Translations under genes and position numbers: made by a program
Shown here: piece after piece, positions 46,813 to 59,700 of the stretch
How the letters are laid out: each line of letters opens with the position of its first letter
Position numbering within the stretch: position 1 is the first letter of the stretch
DNA from: Branchiostoma belcheri
Lineage: Eukaryota; Chordata; Leptocardii; Amphioxiformes; Branchiostomatidae
DNA length: 64,000 nt
Assembly: GCF_001625305.1 (NCBI RefSeq)
Contig: NW_017802658.1
Span: 836,221-900,220 of the forward strand
Reading direction: 5' to 3'
The notes under the pieces: generated by a model
The model's input: the letters and a program-made list of their open reading frames with translations, nothing else
The model's database searches: none
What the model was told of the DNA's origin: nothing

Positions 46813-48339
46813 GAGCAGCTGTCTGTAAAAACCAAGCATAAGGTGGCCAAACTCAAAAAATCAAATTCTCTTAAATTTTGTGTGGTGGTAGGGACTTGGT
46901 CCAAACTTACAAAAATGGGTAAGTTTTGGTTCGCTGGTTGATGGTTGCCATGGCAACAGCCATTTTTCAAAATGGCGGATTTTTACCTTGTGGAGGCATA
47001 AGTCTTGCCCAAAATGGACCATCTTTTACCTTCCGTATCTCACAGAAAGTAACACATATCTCATTGCTTCTAACATATTCTATGATCCATATTGTAACTA
47101 AGAAAATGATATGAAGTTTTGCTCAAAATGTTTTTGTGGTGAGCTGTAGCAGACATTTAAAAATGGCGTGTTTTTGTAAAATTTCAAAATTGAGAAAAAG
47201 CCATTTTTAGGACGTTTTTAGTGAACCATGGCCGCTTAAAAGGCAGGTAGAATTAGTTGATTTTTGACACAGTTATGGCTATAACCTTTGTCTACAACAT
47301 ATCAGAAAATATCTTTGGGGTCTCCATGGGGGGGAGTACAGTGACCCCTAGACTAAACCATTATTTCCATTGTGAAAGAATCCCAACCGCTGCATTATAA
47401 GTGAAAAAAGCACCCACAGCATGGCTATACAGTAAAGAAAACGACATCTAAAGCTTTTTTCAAGTGCTAAGGAAACCTACCTCGCACTTACAAAAGTTGT
47501 TTTCTTCTGGGCTGACAACGGGTTACCATGGCAACAGTTATATGGGGAGGGGGGCGGTGTTTTGAGGCCCACGGCCACTTTCTTGTTGTATAATGTCTGA
47601 AAAGTTTAAACCAGAACCACCAAACTGTGGTGACTTTTCCTCAAATAAATTTTGCAATAATTTGATATTCATACTTTCATGTTGCCATGGCAACTGGTTG
47701 CTGACAGGCATATTTTGCCAAATTCAGCAATTTCAGTATAAGAATAAAATTTCCATTTTTTTTGTTTTAAAATTTTTCCTCTTATCAAACATTCATGACA
47801 TTACTGTAAGTTCATATAATTTTTATGATTACAAATTTATAATTAATGTTAATTAGATGACGTCATTGGTCAAAGTCTAAGATGGTGGACTATAACTCGG
47901 ATATAACAAGTTTTTCCTCTTAACACTAAAACACAAGATTTTTTTAATCATGGGGCAAGGAAAGGTACCTTGGACAAAGGAAGTAGATTCTTGCTGGATT
48001 GACAAAGAGTTGCCAAAGGTAACACTTCTTTTTTAAATGGCACTTATCATTTCTATTTATATATATAATGTTGTTGTAGCATTCACATAGATCAACAGTA
48101 TCCCTATGGCAGAACAATGCTGTCTGTTACCACTGTGGTAATAATGCTGTTGCAAACATCCTGACAAAATGTGGAATTTCAATCAAAAGGTAGATTTTTA
48201 GAACTGAGATAAGCAGAAAACATAGGCACAGGGTGATTGATGTGATTGATGATGAGGCTACATCATCAAATGTAAAGAAAGATTTGCTAGATGTTTTTGA
48301 TTTACTACTCTACCAACGGGTTCAGCATTGAAGGGTGCC

Positions 48340-48690
48340 AGGAGGACAATAATTGTACCATACCTTTGGTATACTGTGGCCTACCACCCAGGGACCCGAA
48401 AGGATCAACCCTGAACCCCGCCAAGGATCCAAAAGCTGCCCGGCCAGAATGTAAGAGGTCGGCACGCTACCGCATCCCGCATGGGTCAAGACGGGAGACT
48501 GAACGTTCACCGGACTGGTCCCTAACAGAAACCGTCAAAGGGACCAAAAGTTTGTGAATTTTAAATAGAAGCCGTCTTAGCGCCCCGACAGGGAGCCGTA
48601 AAGGAACATTTGATTGTGACCCTGACAGTCTGCGCACGCTCGGCTTCATGACGCCGGCCGGCGTCTACACCGGGAACATGCCGAGCATGT
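48340..48690. other. GC-rich core of the foldback complex
   Basis: Unlike the AT-rich arms, this segment is rich in CCGGCCGGCG and GAC/GTC words and contains ACGCCGGCCGGCGTCTAC. Its open frames carry no recognised domain. It may be a separate element captured inside the foldback. Confidence 0.35.
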
Positions 48691-49876
48691 GACTCCAGCT
48701 TAAGTAGGGTTCATGCAGCATCAAAAATGAAAGAAAAATTCGTTTAATGATAGAAATTATATGAAATTACATATGCCATAAATTCCAAATAAGAGGTGCA
48801 ATTTTACTAGAAAAAAATGGAAATTTCATTTCTTAAACTGCATGAAATTACGGAATTTTGTAAAATATGTTTGTCAGCAACCCGTTGCCTTGGCAACATA
48901 AAAATATTGATTTTCATCTTTAAAATGAAATTATTGCCCAAGTTATTTAAGGAAAAGTCACCAGGTTTGGTGGTTCTAGCTGAAAATTGCTAGACATTAT
49001 ACAATAAGAAAGTGGCCTCGGGCATTGAAACACCGCCCCCTCCCCATATGACTGTTACCATGGTAACCCGTTGTCAGTCCAGACGGAATGAACTTTTGTT
49101 AGTGCAAGGTGGGTTTACTTACCACTTGTAGACAGCTTTAGTTTTCGTTTTCTATGCTTTAAAAAGTTTTGAGAGTTTTAGCGTTTTAAGAGAAAAAAAC
49201 GTAATATCCGAGTTACTGATGGTCCGCTATCTTGTCCAATGACGTCTCTAATTAACATAAATCATATATGTGTAAACAAAGAATTTACATAAACTTACAG
49301 GAATGTCATGGATGTTTGATAAGGGGGAAAATTTTAAAACAAAAAAAATGGAAATTTCATTGCTATAGTGATATTACTGAATTTGGCAAAAAATGCCTGT
49401 CAGCAACCAGTTGCCATGGCAACATGACCATGGCAACATGAAAGTATGAATATCAAATTATTGCAAAATTTATTTGAGGAAAAGTCACCAAGTTTGGTGG
49501 TTCTGGTTTAAACTTTTCAGACATTATACAACAAGAAAGTGGCCGTGGGCCTCAAAACACCGCCCCCCTCCCCATATAACTGTTGCCATGGTAACCCGTT
49601 GTCATCCCAGAAGAAAACAACTTTTGTAAGTGCGAGGTAGGTTCCTTAGCACTTGAAAAAAGCTTTAGATGTCGTTTTCTTTACTGTATAGCCATGCTGT
49701 GGGTGCTTTTTTTCACTTATAATGCAGCGGTTGGGATTCTTTCACAATGGAAATAATGGTTTAGTCTAGGGGTCACTGTACTCCCCCCCATGGAGACCCC
49801 AAAGATATTTTCTGATATGTTGTAGACAAAGGTTATAGCCATAACTGTGTCAAAAATCAACTAATTCTACCTGCCT

Positions 49877-49896
49877 NNNNNNNNNNNNNNNNNNNN
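49877..49896. other. Assembly gap (20 N)
   Basis: Twenty Ns. Sequence ending at 49876 (CTACCTGCCT) recurs at 50627-50636, so the two sides overlap in content; an allelic or repeat-induced misjoin is likely. Confidence 1.
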
Positions 49897-51062
49897 TCCT
49901 TTGTCCAAGGTACCTTCCTTGCCCCGGATGGATTAAAAAATCTTGTGTTTTAGTGTTAAGAGGAAAAACTTGTTATATCCGAGTTATAGTCCACCATCTT
50001 AGACTTTGACCAATGACGTCATCTAATTAACATTAATTATAAATTTGTAATCATAAAAATTATATGAACTTACAGTAATGTCATGAATGTTTGATAAGAG
50101 GAAAAATTTTAAACAAAAAAAATGGAAATTTTATTCTTATACTGAAATTGCTGAATTTGGCAAAATATGCCTGTCAGCAACCAGTTGCCATGGCAACATG
50201 AAAGTATGAATATCAAATTATTGCAAAATTTATTTGAGGAAAAGTCACCAAGTTTGGTGGTTCTGGTTTAAACTTTTCAGACATTATACAACAAGAAAGT
50301 GGCCGTGGGCCTCAAAACACCGCCCCCCTCCCCATATAACTGTTGCCATGGTAACCCGTTGTCATCCCAGAAGAAAACAACTTTTGTAAGTGCGAGGTAG
50401 GTTTCCTTAGCACTTGAAAAAAGCTTTAGATGTCGTTTTCTTTACTGTATAGCCATGCTGTGGGTGCTTTTTTCACTTATAATGCAGCGGTTGGGATTCT
50501 TTCACAATGGAAATAATGGTTTAGTCTAGGGGTCACTGTACTCCCCCCCATGGAGACCCCAAAGATATTTTCTGATATGTTGTAGACAAAGGTTATAGCC
50601 ATAACTGTGTCAAAAATCAACTAATTCTACCTGCCTTTTAAGCGGCCATGGTTCACTAAAAACGTCCTAAAAATGGCTTTTTCTCAATTTTGAAATTTTA
50701 CAAAAACACGCCATTTTTAAATGTCTGCTACAGCTCACCACAAAAACATTTTGAGCAAAACTTCATATCATTTTCTTAGTTACAATATGGATCATAAAAT
50801 ATGTTAGAAGCAATGAGATATGTGTTACTTTCTGTGAGATACTGAAGATAAAAGATGGTCCATTTTGGGCAAGACTTATGCCTCCACAAGGTAAAAATCC
50901 GCCATTTTGAAAAATGGCCGTTGCCATGGCAACAAATAACCAGGCGTCCAAAACTTACCCATTTTTGTAAGTTTGTGTCAAGGCCCTACCACCACACAAA
51001 GTTTGAGAAAATTTGATTTTTTGAGTTTGGCCACTTTTTTTCTGATTTGCTTGGTTTTTACA

Positions 51063-51204
51063 GACATCGGCTCTTAAGTAGTTTTTCTGAAGTTACAGGC
51101 TGCGGCGACACAGCTATTGTGACAGTTACTTACTTATGTTCTTTACCACTTGTCAAATACAAAATAAACACTTGCAAAAATCGTACTCCTTGCTTCTAAG
51201 TCAT
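51063..51204 (+). other. 3' remainder of the duplicated segment
   Basis: Resumes homology to 37700-37825, including AATAAA at 51163-51168. Homology ends after GCTTCTAAGTCAT in both copies. Confidence 0.8.
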
Positions 51205-51303
51205 CTCTTTAATCAATCTTGTTTTAGGTTATCATGTCATTTTTATTTTATATAGGACACTCCGACAGGCGTCATGTACACTTATATTTAATGTCTAATG
51301 CAG

Positions 51304-51407
51304 GACAGGGACGAGTGGAGAAGAAGAACCCAGTGTCTCCCGTGATGACATCCCCGATGTCCCCGTTCAAGGCTTCAAGGACGTTTAATGTGAGCCAATC
51401 CAGCTGA
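51304..51407 (+). other. Orphan terminal-exon-like segment
   Basis: An acceptor TAATGCAG is followed by an open frame entered in phase 1: GQGRVEKKNPVSPVMTSPMS, then PFKASRTFNVSQSS and TGA. An internal AAT|GTGAGC donor is possible at 51389. The phase would fit DENND5 exons 19, 20 or 22 as alternative 3' ends, but I know of no matching C-terminus. Confidence 0.3.
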
Positions 51408-53627
51408 CTTTAATTTTTGCCAGGGATGCGTATTTCCTTTCCGCTTCTTATATCTTACCACAGATAATTTGGCTATTTTTAAATGTAAAAGTATCTATGA
51501 TAATATTTGACATAAAAGCTGGCGCTCTCACGGCGCGTGTTGCATTCCAGAACGTGTTTCATTCCAAATTATGATTTGAAATAAAACGAAGTGGAATGCC
51601 TGTTGTGTTGCATTCCAAAACGTGGTCCATTCCAAATCATGATTTGGAATACGAATAACACGTTTTGGAATGCAACAGCGCGCTCTGAAATTGGCCAGAG
51701 CGCCGAACATCACGAAAAACGTGCTCTACGGCGACCTCTCTGCGCGACTAACAGCTCAAATGTCAGCAACGTTTATGGGCGACCAACGAATTCATAGCTC
51801 ACTCAACGAATATTACGGAAATAGAGAACGAAATTTTGTATGTTTTGTTTCTTTAATTGTTTTCACAATCACTCTTAGGCTTGTACATCCTGCATCATAT
51901 TCAAGGTATGAAATCAAGGGTGTTAAGGCCCCCATATCTCTGACGGCGCTCTCTCTGCGACCTAAAATTGTGGGAGCGCGGAGAGAGCGCCGTCTAAGTG
52001 GAATGCGGTATATCTAAATTAATGTTAGGGCAGTTGTGGGCTCTCGTGGCGCTCGCTTTCGCGCTCTCACGGCGCTCATTGTTGCATCGCCGACCTTGGC
52101 GCTCTCACGGCGATGGTATGAACCGCTTCCGTACCATCGTCGAGGTGACGGCGCGCTCGCGCGGTCATGGCGCTCTCATCGCGCTCTCATCCCGCTCTCA
52201 TCGCGCTCTCATCCCGCTCTCATGGCGCTCTCATCCCGCTCTCATGGCGCTCTCACGGCGACCTTGGCGCTCTCTCCTCCCTCTGACCAATTTTACGCGT
52301 GGAGAGAGCGCCGTCTAAGTGGAATGGGGGTATATATAATAAGCTGACTTGTCCCAAGGACATGTCCTAGTTTTGCCAAAAGACGTATTGACTCCACGCG
52401 TGTAACGTTATCTTGCTCAGGAAATGTGGCTGTTGATAATGTGAAATGTAAATTTCAACGTACCGTATTTAACGTGACAAGTCATTTACTTCGAGAAAGG
52501 CCGAAGAGTGGTACCGTGCCGAAAGCCGTGAGTTCGTATTCTTTACGTTTTATTGAAGTTGCTGATCTTCATTGAATCTTCTAACAGAATTTTAAAAAGT
52601 AAACATTTATCTAAAGTGCAATCGGTATGCGATATCAGAGGGTCAATCAAAGTATGAATCTTAAAGCTAAACCTAGGTATGGTAAGCTGGTGTCACTGCG
52701 ATTTCGCCTTCCCATCGAAAAATCAGTTATTTCCTCGAAAACATCCGTTTAAGCATGTCCAAGTACACAAATTTGTTAAATAATTCTAATCATATTATTT
52801 CGCTGTATGTGGGGAATTACTAATATCTTGCATGTATACACTCTCACAACAAATATTTTACCAATGATCAGCTCAAATCCTGCGTTGTTGATATGCGTAT
52901 GCTGTACACAGAAGGGGAATATTTCAACCAAGGAGGTTACCTTCTTGCTTTAACTGAACCTGTAATGATATCGTTTGAAGTGTTAATCAAATTTGTGTAC
53001 CTGCCATACCTGTGGTACGAGTACCGTAAAAGAGAAGACTAAGGGGCGGAAGGGGGCCAGATCTACGGAGGCGGGGCGAGATCGCTGTGACACCGGCCAC
53101 AATCGAATTTAGAATCCTGAGTGAATGGACTGTCAGAAAAAGCTAGTACAGTGGATTTCCTTTGACAGTTTGAAAATATTAGTGTGACTAAATGCCTTCA
53201 AGTTTATGTTTTCTTTGCTATTTGTTTGCCGATAAGTATGTACGTTTTCGCAGTGGCCTTACAGATACATAGTTTGATTTATTTGCTGTTTTTGAAAGCT
53301 ATTTGCAACCCTTCACAATACAACTCATGAAAGAACTTGAATGTGCAAACTTAATTGTAGCTGACAGTTCTCTAATATAACTCTTTAATTGTTATGTGGT
53401 GCGAATGGGTGATTTAAAACACTTGTTGATCAGGTAAATGGACACATTTTTGTCTTTTGACATGTAATGCAATCAAGTCTATTCATTCTGCGAATGAAAC
53501 AATATAAATGCATTGACGTTTGTTTTGTTTTGGCTTGACCTCCTTAGTATACATGTAGTAGCAGCCAAAACACCCAAACCCTTCTCCCCAATAAATATCT
53601 TCGATTAATTGTTGCTTGTTGTTTCAG
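51408..53627. other. Intergenic region with GC-rich satellites
   Basis: Contains palindromic GGAATGCAAC/GTTGCATTCC clusters (51535-51690), CTCTCACGGCG-type repeats (51930-52330) and AT-rich sequence to 53600. A non-coding first exon of the downstream gene probably lies here, because its exon at 53628 begins with an acceptor; I cannot place it. Confidence 0.5.
52165..52275. repeat. 11-bp minisatellite CGCTCTCATSS
   Basis: About nine units of CGCTCTCAT followed by two G/C bases (GG, CC or CG). Flanking sequence on both sides repeats GAGAGAGCGCCGTCTAAGTG (near 51980 and 52300), so the array sits in a larger duplicated unit. Confidence 0.8.
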
Positions 53628-53641
53628 AAGAAAAGGAGACC

Positions 53642-53702
53642 ATGAATCCAAGGGTGTTGTTTGGAGCACTAGCCCTGGTGCTTGTGGTGGCTAAAGCGGA
53701 TG
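53642..53702 (+). CDS. WxxW/EGF gene exon with signal peptide
   Basis: The exon starts at 53628 after GTTTCAG. The ATG at 53642 begins [20 protein letters not shown], a basic N-terminus, hydrophobic core and AKA-type cleavage site. It ends in phase 1 before GTCAGT. The acceptor before the ATG implies an upstream non-coding exon. Confidence 0.8.
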
Positions 53703-56700
53703 GTCAGTAAATATCATAAGTGTATCAGTAAATATCACGTATCAGTAAAGTCTCATGTGAATAAGGTCACGTGGTTGTAACCGTGTATGTAACTGCGACG
53801 GGGCCGACATCGTCTAGTAGTTTTTATCTTCTGGGATGGGAGGTTTGACGCTAGGTCTTTTATTATGTATTTTCAAACGTCTTGTTGAATACTTTTTTCC
53901 ATCGTAAAAGTGGCTGCGAGAATATAAGTTGTACATGTACCTAACTTGAGTTCTCAGCCACTTAGCCCGTGTCCTTTCATTTGTATTCATTACTGTGTTT
54001 CTGAAAAAAAAGAGAGTTTATTTCGTTTTTTGTATTTTTCAGCCTGTGCCCGCTGGACCCGCTGGATTGACCGTGACGATCCCGGCTCCCATGGAGACTT
54101 TGAAGATCTTCCACTCATTCGAGATGAGTATCCTGGCGCGGTACCGTGCTCAGTACCGTCCCGTATCCAGGGCCGTACTGTCGATACCCACACCAACGCT
54201 TTGCAGACAGGAGAACGCTTAGAACACTTCAGCCCGACAAAGGGCTTGTACTGCAGGAACTCAGATCAGAGTGACGGCCGCTGCCGCGACTATGAAGTCC
54301 GCTTCTGCTGCGATCCTGGTACATTCAATACTATAGCTATCTCCGTCTAATCTCCAAGCAGATCCCTTTCGGTGGCAAGGCAGCATCCATTAGCCAGAGA
54401 AGTTTTGCCGACCACCTCATGGATACTGTCTTGCCACAGAAATCTCCGTCGTACTTCTCTTGTTTCACATTTCCTCTCCCGCATGCTCCTAACCTGCTTC
54501 CTGGACAGGGTCGTCTTTCTTCATGACTTTCGACATGTCGGTATTTTTAATAGGATTAGAAATGGACCACATATGAAATGCAAATTATTCCAAATAGGAC
54601 CACCTGTACATATCATTCATTGATTGGCTAAATTTTGGGCATAGAAGTAGCTTTTGCAAAGCAAATGTATGCGCATAATATTTACCTTCGCGAGCTATGT
54701 AAGTGCGAGCTCTGCAAAAATTGGTTCAGGTCATTTAGATCACTGTTTGGAGAAGAAGAAGTGGAAGAAGAAACTGAGCAAAAAACAACATTTTCCTTCG
54801 GTAAACCTAATTAGAGAATGCTATAAATTCATAGTAGTAGCTATCGGGAATTCATATATACCGCATTTGGAAGTTAGGTGAAGGTGAACGGCATTAATCA
54901 TAACTTAGTCACCGCCACCGGTATTCATGGCCTACATGTACACACCGTTATATAGATGAATCTTGCTCAAACACTATAGGCAGTTTTGATTTCGCTAGAG
55001 CGATGTTCAACTTGTCAAGTTAGTTGTTATGGTCATGACGATTTACCTAACGTCACCTTACGCAAATGTCGACACCACTAGAAAGTTAAAATGAGAAACC
55101 TTCATCACATGAAAGCTCCCTGGTTAAAATGAGCCAACAATAGTTTTTGCACGCTTTGATTTATCATTTCAGTACAATGTCCTGCGCTGAGTTTTGCCAG
55201 TGCCACCTCCTACCAGGCCGTGGTACACTTTTCCTGTAACCCTGGGTACGTGTTGGTCGGAGCCTCCAGCACTACTTGTCAAGCTGACGGCACCTGGAGT
55301 GCACCGGAACCCACTTGCAGGGGTAAAGAGGTTTTCTTAGAACTAAATGTGCTAATTTCAACTGAAAAAATATACTTAAGTGTGCTGAAATGTCACCTGT
55401 ACAGGTATTAATAGCTTACACTTACATGTACATGTATACACCAATATGAAGGTGTATAGATGCATCTTATTCAAACACTGAATTTAGCGCAGTTTTGCTT
55501 TCGCTGGAGTGATATAGTCATCTCAGTTATCATATTCATGTTGTTTCACCTAAAAAAAACTTACGCAAATGTCAACACCTCTCCAATGGGCGTGAACGAG
55601 ACAACTAAGTTTAGTTTTTACAAAGTTAACTTTGATTTGTGATTTCAGCTGTACAATGTCCTGCGCTGAGTTTTACCAGTGCCACCTACTACCAGGCCGT
55701 GGTACACTTCCGCTGTAACTCCGGGTACGAGTTGGTCGGAGCCTCCAGCACTACTTGTCAGGCTGACGGCACCTGGAGTGCGCCGGAACCCACTTGCAGA
55801 GGTAAGGAGGTTTTCTTAGAACTAAATGTAAATTTCAACTGAAAAAATATACTTAAGTGTGCTGAAATGTTTGTCAGTCATATCATGGAATATTCAGTAA
55901 AGGAAGTCGCTAAACACCAACTATTTGGCGTCGGAATATTTATTAGAACGGTCCCATACTAAATGTTTTTTTTTCATTTGTTTATGCAAGATTATGTCAC
56001 ATAGATTCATTTGTGATCGAAAATCTGGGAATAATATTATGCTGTTTTTTAAAATGTCACCAATTTTATTTCATTCTTTCACCGACAATCAAGGCTGTCG
56101 TATAACACAGGGAAAGTAACAAGAATTACAAGAATTAATGCATTCCGTGTGATGATGACGGCTTTCATTTGCTATTGTTGTAACTATCTTTTCTTTAATT
56201 TTTACCTTATACCTTTATTTTTTTTTGTCTATAAGATGTCAACGAATGTGCCAGAGGCTTGCATAACTGCCACACCCACGCCTCCTGTATCAACACAGCG
56301 GGCAGTTTTACCTGTAGATGTAACACCGGCTACAGCGGGAATGGAGTCACCTGTACAGGTATTAATAACCTACACTTAGGTCGTGTCTATACGGAATCAA
56401 CCAAACCGCGATTCGGGTAACTCACATTCCTCACATCTGGTCCACGTGCCACATACACCTGTGAAACCGTGTCCGAACATAATGCGCTTGAGCTACATTT
56501 ATTGCTGTTTGATGATAACACGCAAGGCGGCGTGTTATTAATGTCAGAGGTCAACGACCTGCTTGCTAATGCCCCCCTCCCAGCGTATTTCGGCCGAATG
56601 CCGACGTGGTCCCGCCAGGGCGGTGAAGCTCGCCCTAGAACGGACACATTATTTGACCATTACTGCTCTTTAAGTTGCTGCCACGTAAAAGTTGGTATTG

Positions 56701-59700
56701 CATATAAATAAAGAAATATCACCCCGTAATCCATGACCAAGTCACATTGAAATCACATTGCGTTCAGACGCAAATCGCGATGCGGGAAAACCGATTCGAA
56801 ACCACCTCTAGAAGTGGCTTGGGCTCGAGGCGCTTTCAATGTGATTTCGGAGCGTTCACATGGAGCCACTTGAAACCGGCTTCGGGGTAAACCACATGTA
56901 AACCGCCTTGGGTGATTCCGTTTAGACACGGCCTTGGGCCGTGTTCATGTGAAGTCAGTGAAGGCGCTTTACATGTGGTTTACCCCGAAGCCGGTTTCAA
57001 GTGGCTCCATCTGAACGCTCCGAAATCACATTGAAAGTGCCTCGAACCCAAGCCACTTCTAGAGGTGGTTTCGAATCGGTTTTCCCGCATCGTGATTTGC
57101 GTCTGAACGCAATGTGATTTCAATGTGACTTCACTTGGTCATGGATTACGGGGTGATATTTCTTTATTTATATGCAATACCAAATTTTACGTGTCAGCAA
57201 CTTAAAGAGTAGTAATGGTCAAATAATGGGTCCGTTCTAGGACGAGCTTCACCGCCTCTGGCGGGACTACGTCAGTATTCGGCCGAGATACGCTGGGAGG
57301 GGGGCATCAGCAAGCAGGTCGTTGACCTCTGACAATAACGACACGCTACCTAGCGTGTTTTCATCAAACAACAATGAATGTAGTTTCGGAGAATCGTGAT
57401 CGGGCACGTTTTAAAAGGAATGTATGGCACGTGGACCAGATGTGAGGAATGTTACCCGAATCGCGGAAAGTACCAAGAATTAATGCATTCCGTATGATGA
57501 TGGCTTTCATTTGCTGTATATATCTTTACCGTATAACTTTATTTTGTCTACAAGATGTCAACGAATGTGCCGGAGGCTGGCGTTACTGCCACCCCTACGC
57601 CTCCTGTAGCAACACAGCGGGCAGTTTTACCTGTAGCTGTAACACTGGCTACAGCGGGAACGGATTCACCTGTACAGGTATTTATGACCTACGTGTATGA
57701 ATGTACATGTACACGCTGTCGTATAACACAGGGAAAGTACCAAGAACTAAATGTATTCCGTATGATGACGGCTTTCATTTTCTGTATGTATTGTACTATA
57801 TTTTCTTTAATTTTTACTTTATTACTTGTTTTGTCTACAAGATGTCAACGAATGTACCAATGGCCAACATAACTGTGGCACACACGCCTCCTGTAGGAAC
57901 ACAGCGGGTAGTTTTACCTGTAGCTGTAACACCGGCTACAGCGGGAATGGAGTCACCTGTACAGGTATTTATGACCTACACTTACATGTACATGTACACG
58001 CTCTTGTGTAGATATCCTATGTATCTTGCTCAAACACTGAGGGCAGTTTTGTCTTCGCTGGATCGATGTAAAATTCAGTAAAAATGACATCATAGATTCA
58101 TTTGTGATCAAAGATTTCGGGATGATATTATATTGTTTTCAACAATTTTTACAAATTTTATCTCATTCTTCAATCGACAATTAAGGCTGTCGTATAACAC
58201 AGGGAGAGTACCAAGAACTAAAAGTATTCCGTATGATGATGCCTTTCATTTGCTGTATGTATTGTTACTTTTTGCTTTAAACCTTAATTTATTTCGTCTA
58301 TAAGATATCGACGAATGTGCCAATGGCCAGCATAACTGTGGCACCCACGCCTCCTGTAGGAACACAGCGGGCAGTTTTACCTGTAGCTGTAACACCGGCT
58401 ACAGCGGGAATGGAGTCACCTGTACAGGTATTTATGACCTACACTTACATGTACATGTATACATATATATTATGAAGATGTACAATGTCACAATGTACAG
58501 GTACAGTACATGACATTGTATGTTTTTATACATGTACGTGTATACATGAATCAAGGGTGTCGTATAAAACAGGAACAGTCCAAACTAAATGTTTGCAATT
58601 GATGACAGCTTCCATTGGCTGCATTCAAAGGTAATATATCTTTTCCTTAATTTTGTCCACTAGATGTCAACGAATGTGCCAATGGTCAGCATAACTGCCA
58701 CACCCACGCCTCCTGTAGGAACACAGCGGGCAGTTTTACCTGTAACTGTAACACCGGCTACAGCGGGAACGGAGTCACCTGTACAGGTATTTATGACCTA
58801 CACTTACATGTACATGTGGAGACGGACGACCAGAACGGTCCAATACTAAAAGTTCAATTTCTTTTTAAGTATGTAGTGATTGTGCTACGTAGATTCATTT
58901 GTGATTGAAAATTTGGGAATGATATTATGCTGTTTTCAACAATGTCACAGATTTTATCTCATTCTTCAATCGACAATCAAGGCTGTCGTATAACACATTG
59001 AAAGTACCAAAAACTAAATGTATTCCATGTGATGACGGCTTTCATTTGCTGTATGTACCGGTATTGTTACTATGTTTTCTTTAATTTTTACCTCATAACT
59101 TATTACACCGCGGGTAGTTTCACCTGTAGCTGTAACACCGGCTACAGCGGGAACGGAGTCACCTGTACAGGTATATAATTATGACCTACATGTACACATG
59201 TACATGTACATGTACACGCTGTTATGTAGATATCCTATGTACATGTATCTTGCTCAAACATTGAGGGCAGTTTTGTCTTCGCTGGATCGACGTAAAATTC
59301 AGTAAAAATGACATGATCATAGATTCATTTGTGATCGAAGATTTGGGGATGATATTATGATGTTTTAAACAATGTCAACAATAATTATTTTATCTCATTC
59401 TTCAATCGACAATCAAGGCTGTCGTATAACACAAGGAAGTACCAAGAACTAAATGTATTCCGTATGATGTTGGCTTTCATTTGCTGTGTGCATATGTTAC
59501 TATCTTTCCTTTAATTTTTACCTTTAATAAATTTATTTTGTCTTCAAGATATTGACGAATGTGCCAATGCCCAGCATAACTGTGACACCCACGCCTCCTG
59601 TAGCAACACAGCGGGTAGTTTTACCTGTAGCTGTAACACCGGCTACAGCGGGAATGGAGTCACCTGTACAGGTATTTATGACCAACATGTACGCATGTAC

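Larger units (their letters stand above)
46813..51062. mobile_element. 4.3-kb foldback repeat complex inserted in the copy-2 3'UTR
   Basis: The left end GAGCAGCTGTCTGTAAAAAC and right end, read inverted as GAGCCGATGTCTGTAAAAAC, begin two long inverted arms (about 46813-47980 and 49897-51062). Between the arms lie a diverged same-orientation copy (about 48780-49320) and a second partial copy of the right arm (about 49323-49876) abutting the gap. Copy 1 (near 37700) shows the empty site, so this is an insertion. No transposase or reverse transcriptase was recognised inside. Confidence 0.75.

Noticed and set aside
48291-48557. Open frame in the foldback core as a transposase
   Set aside because: No catalytic motif, zinc finger or helix-turn-helix pattern visible.
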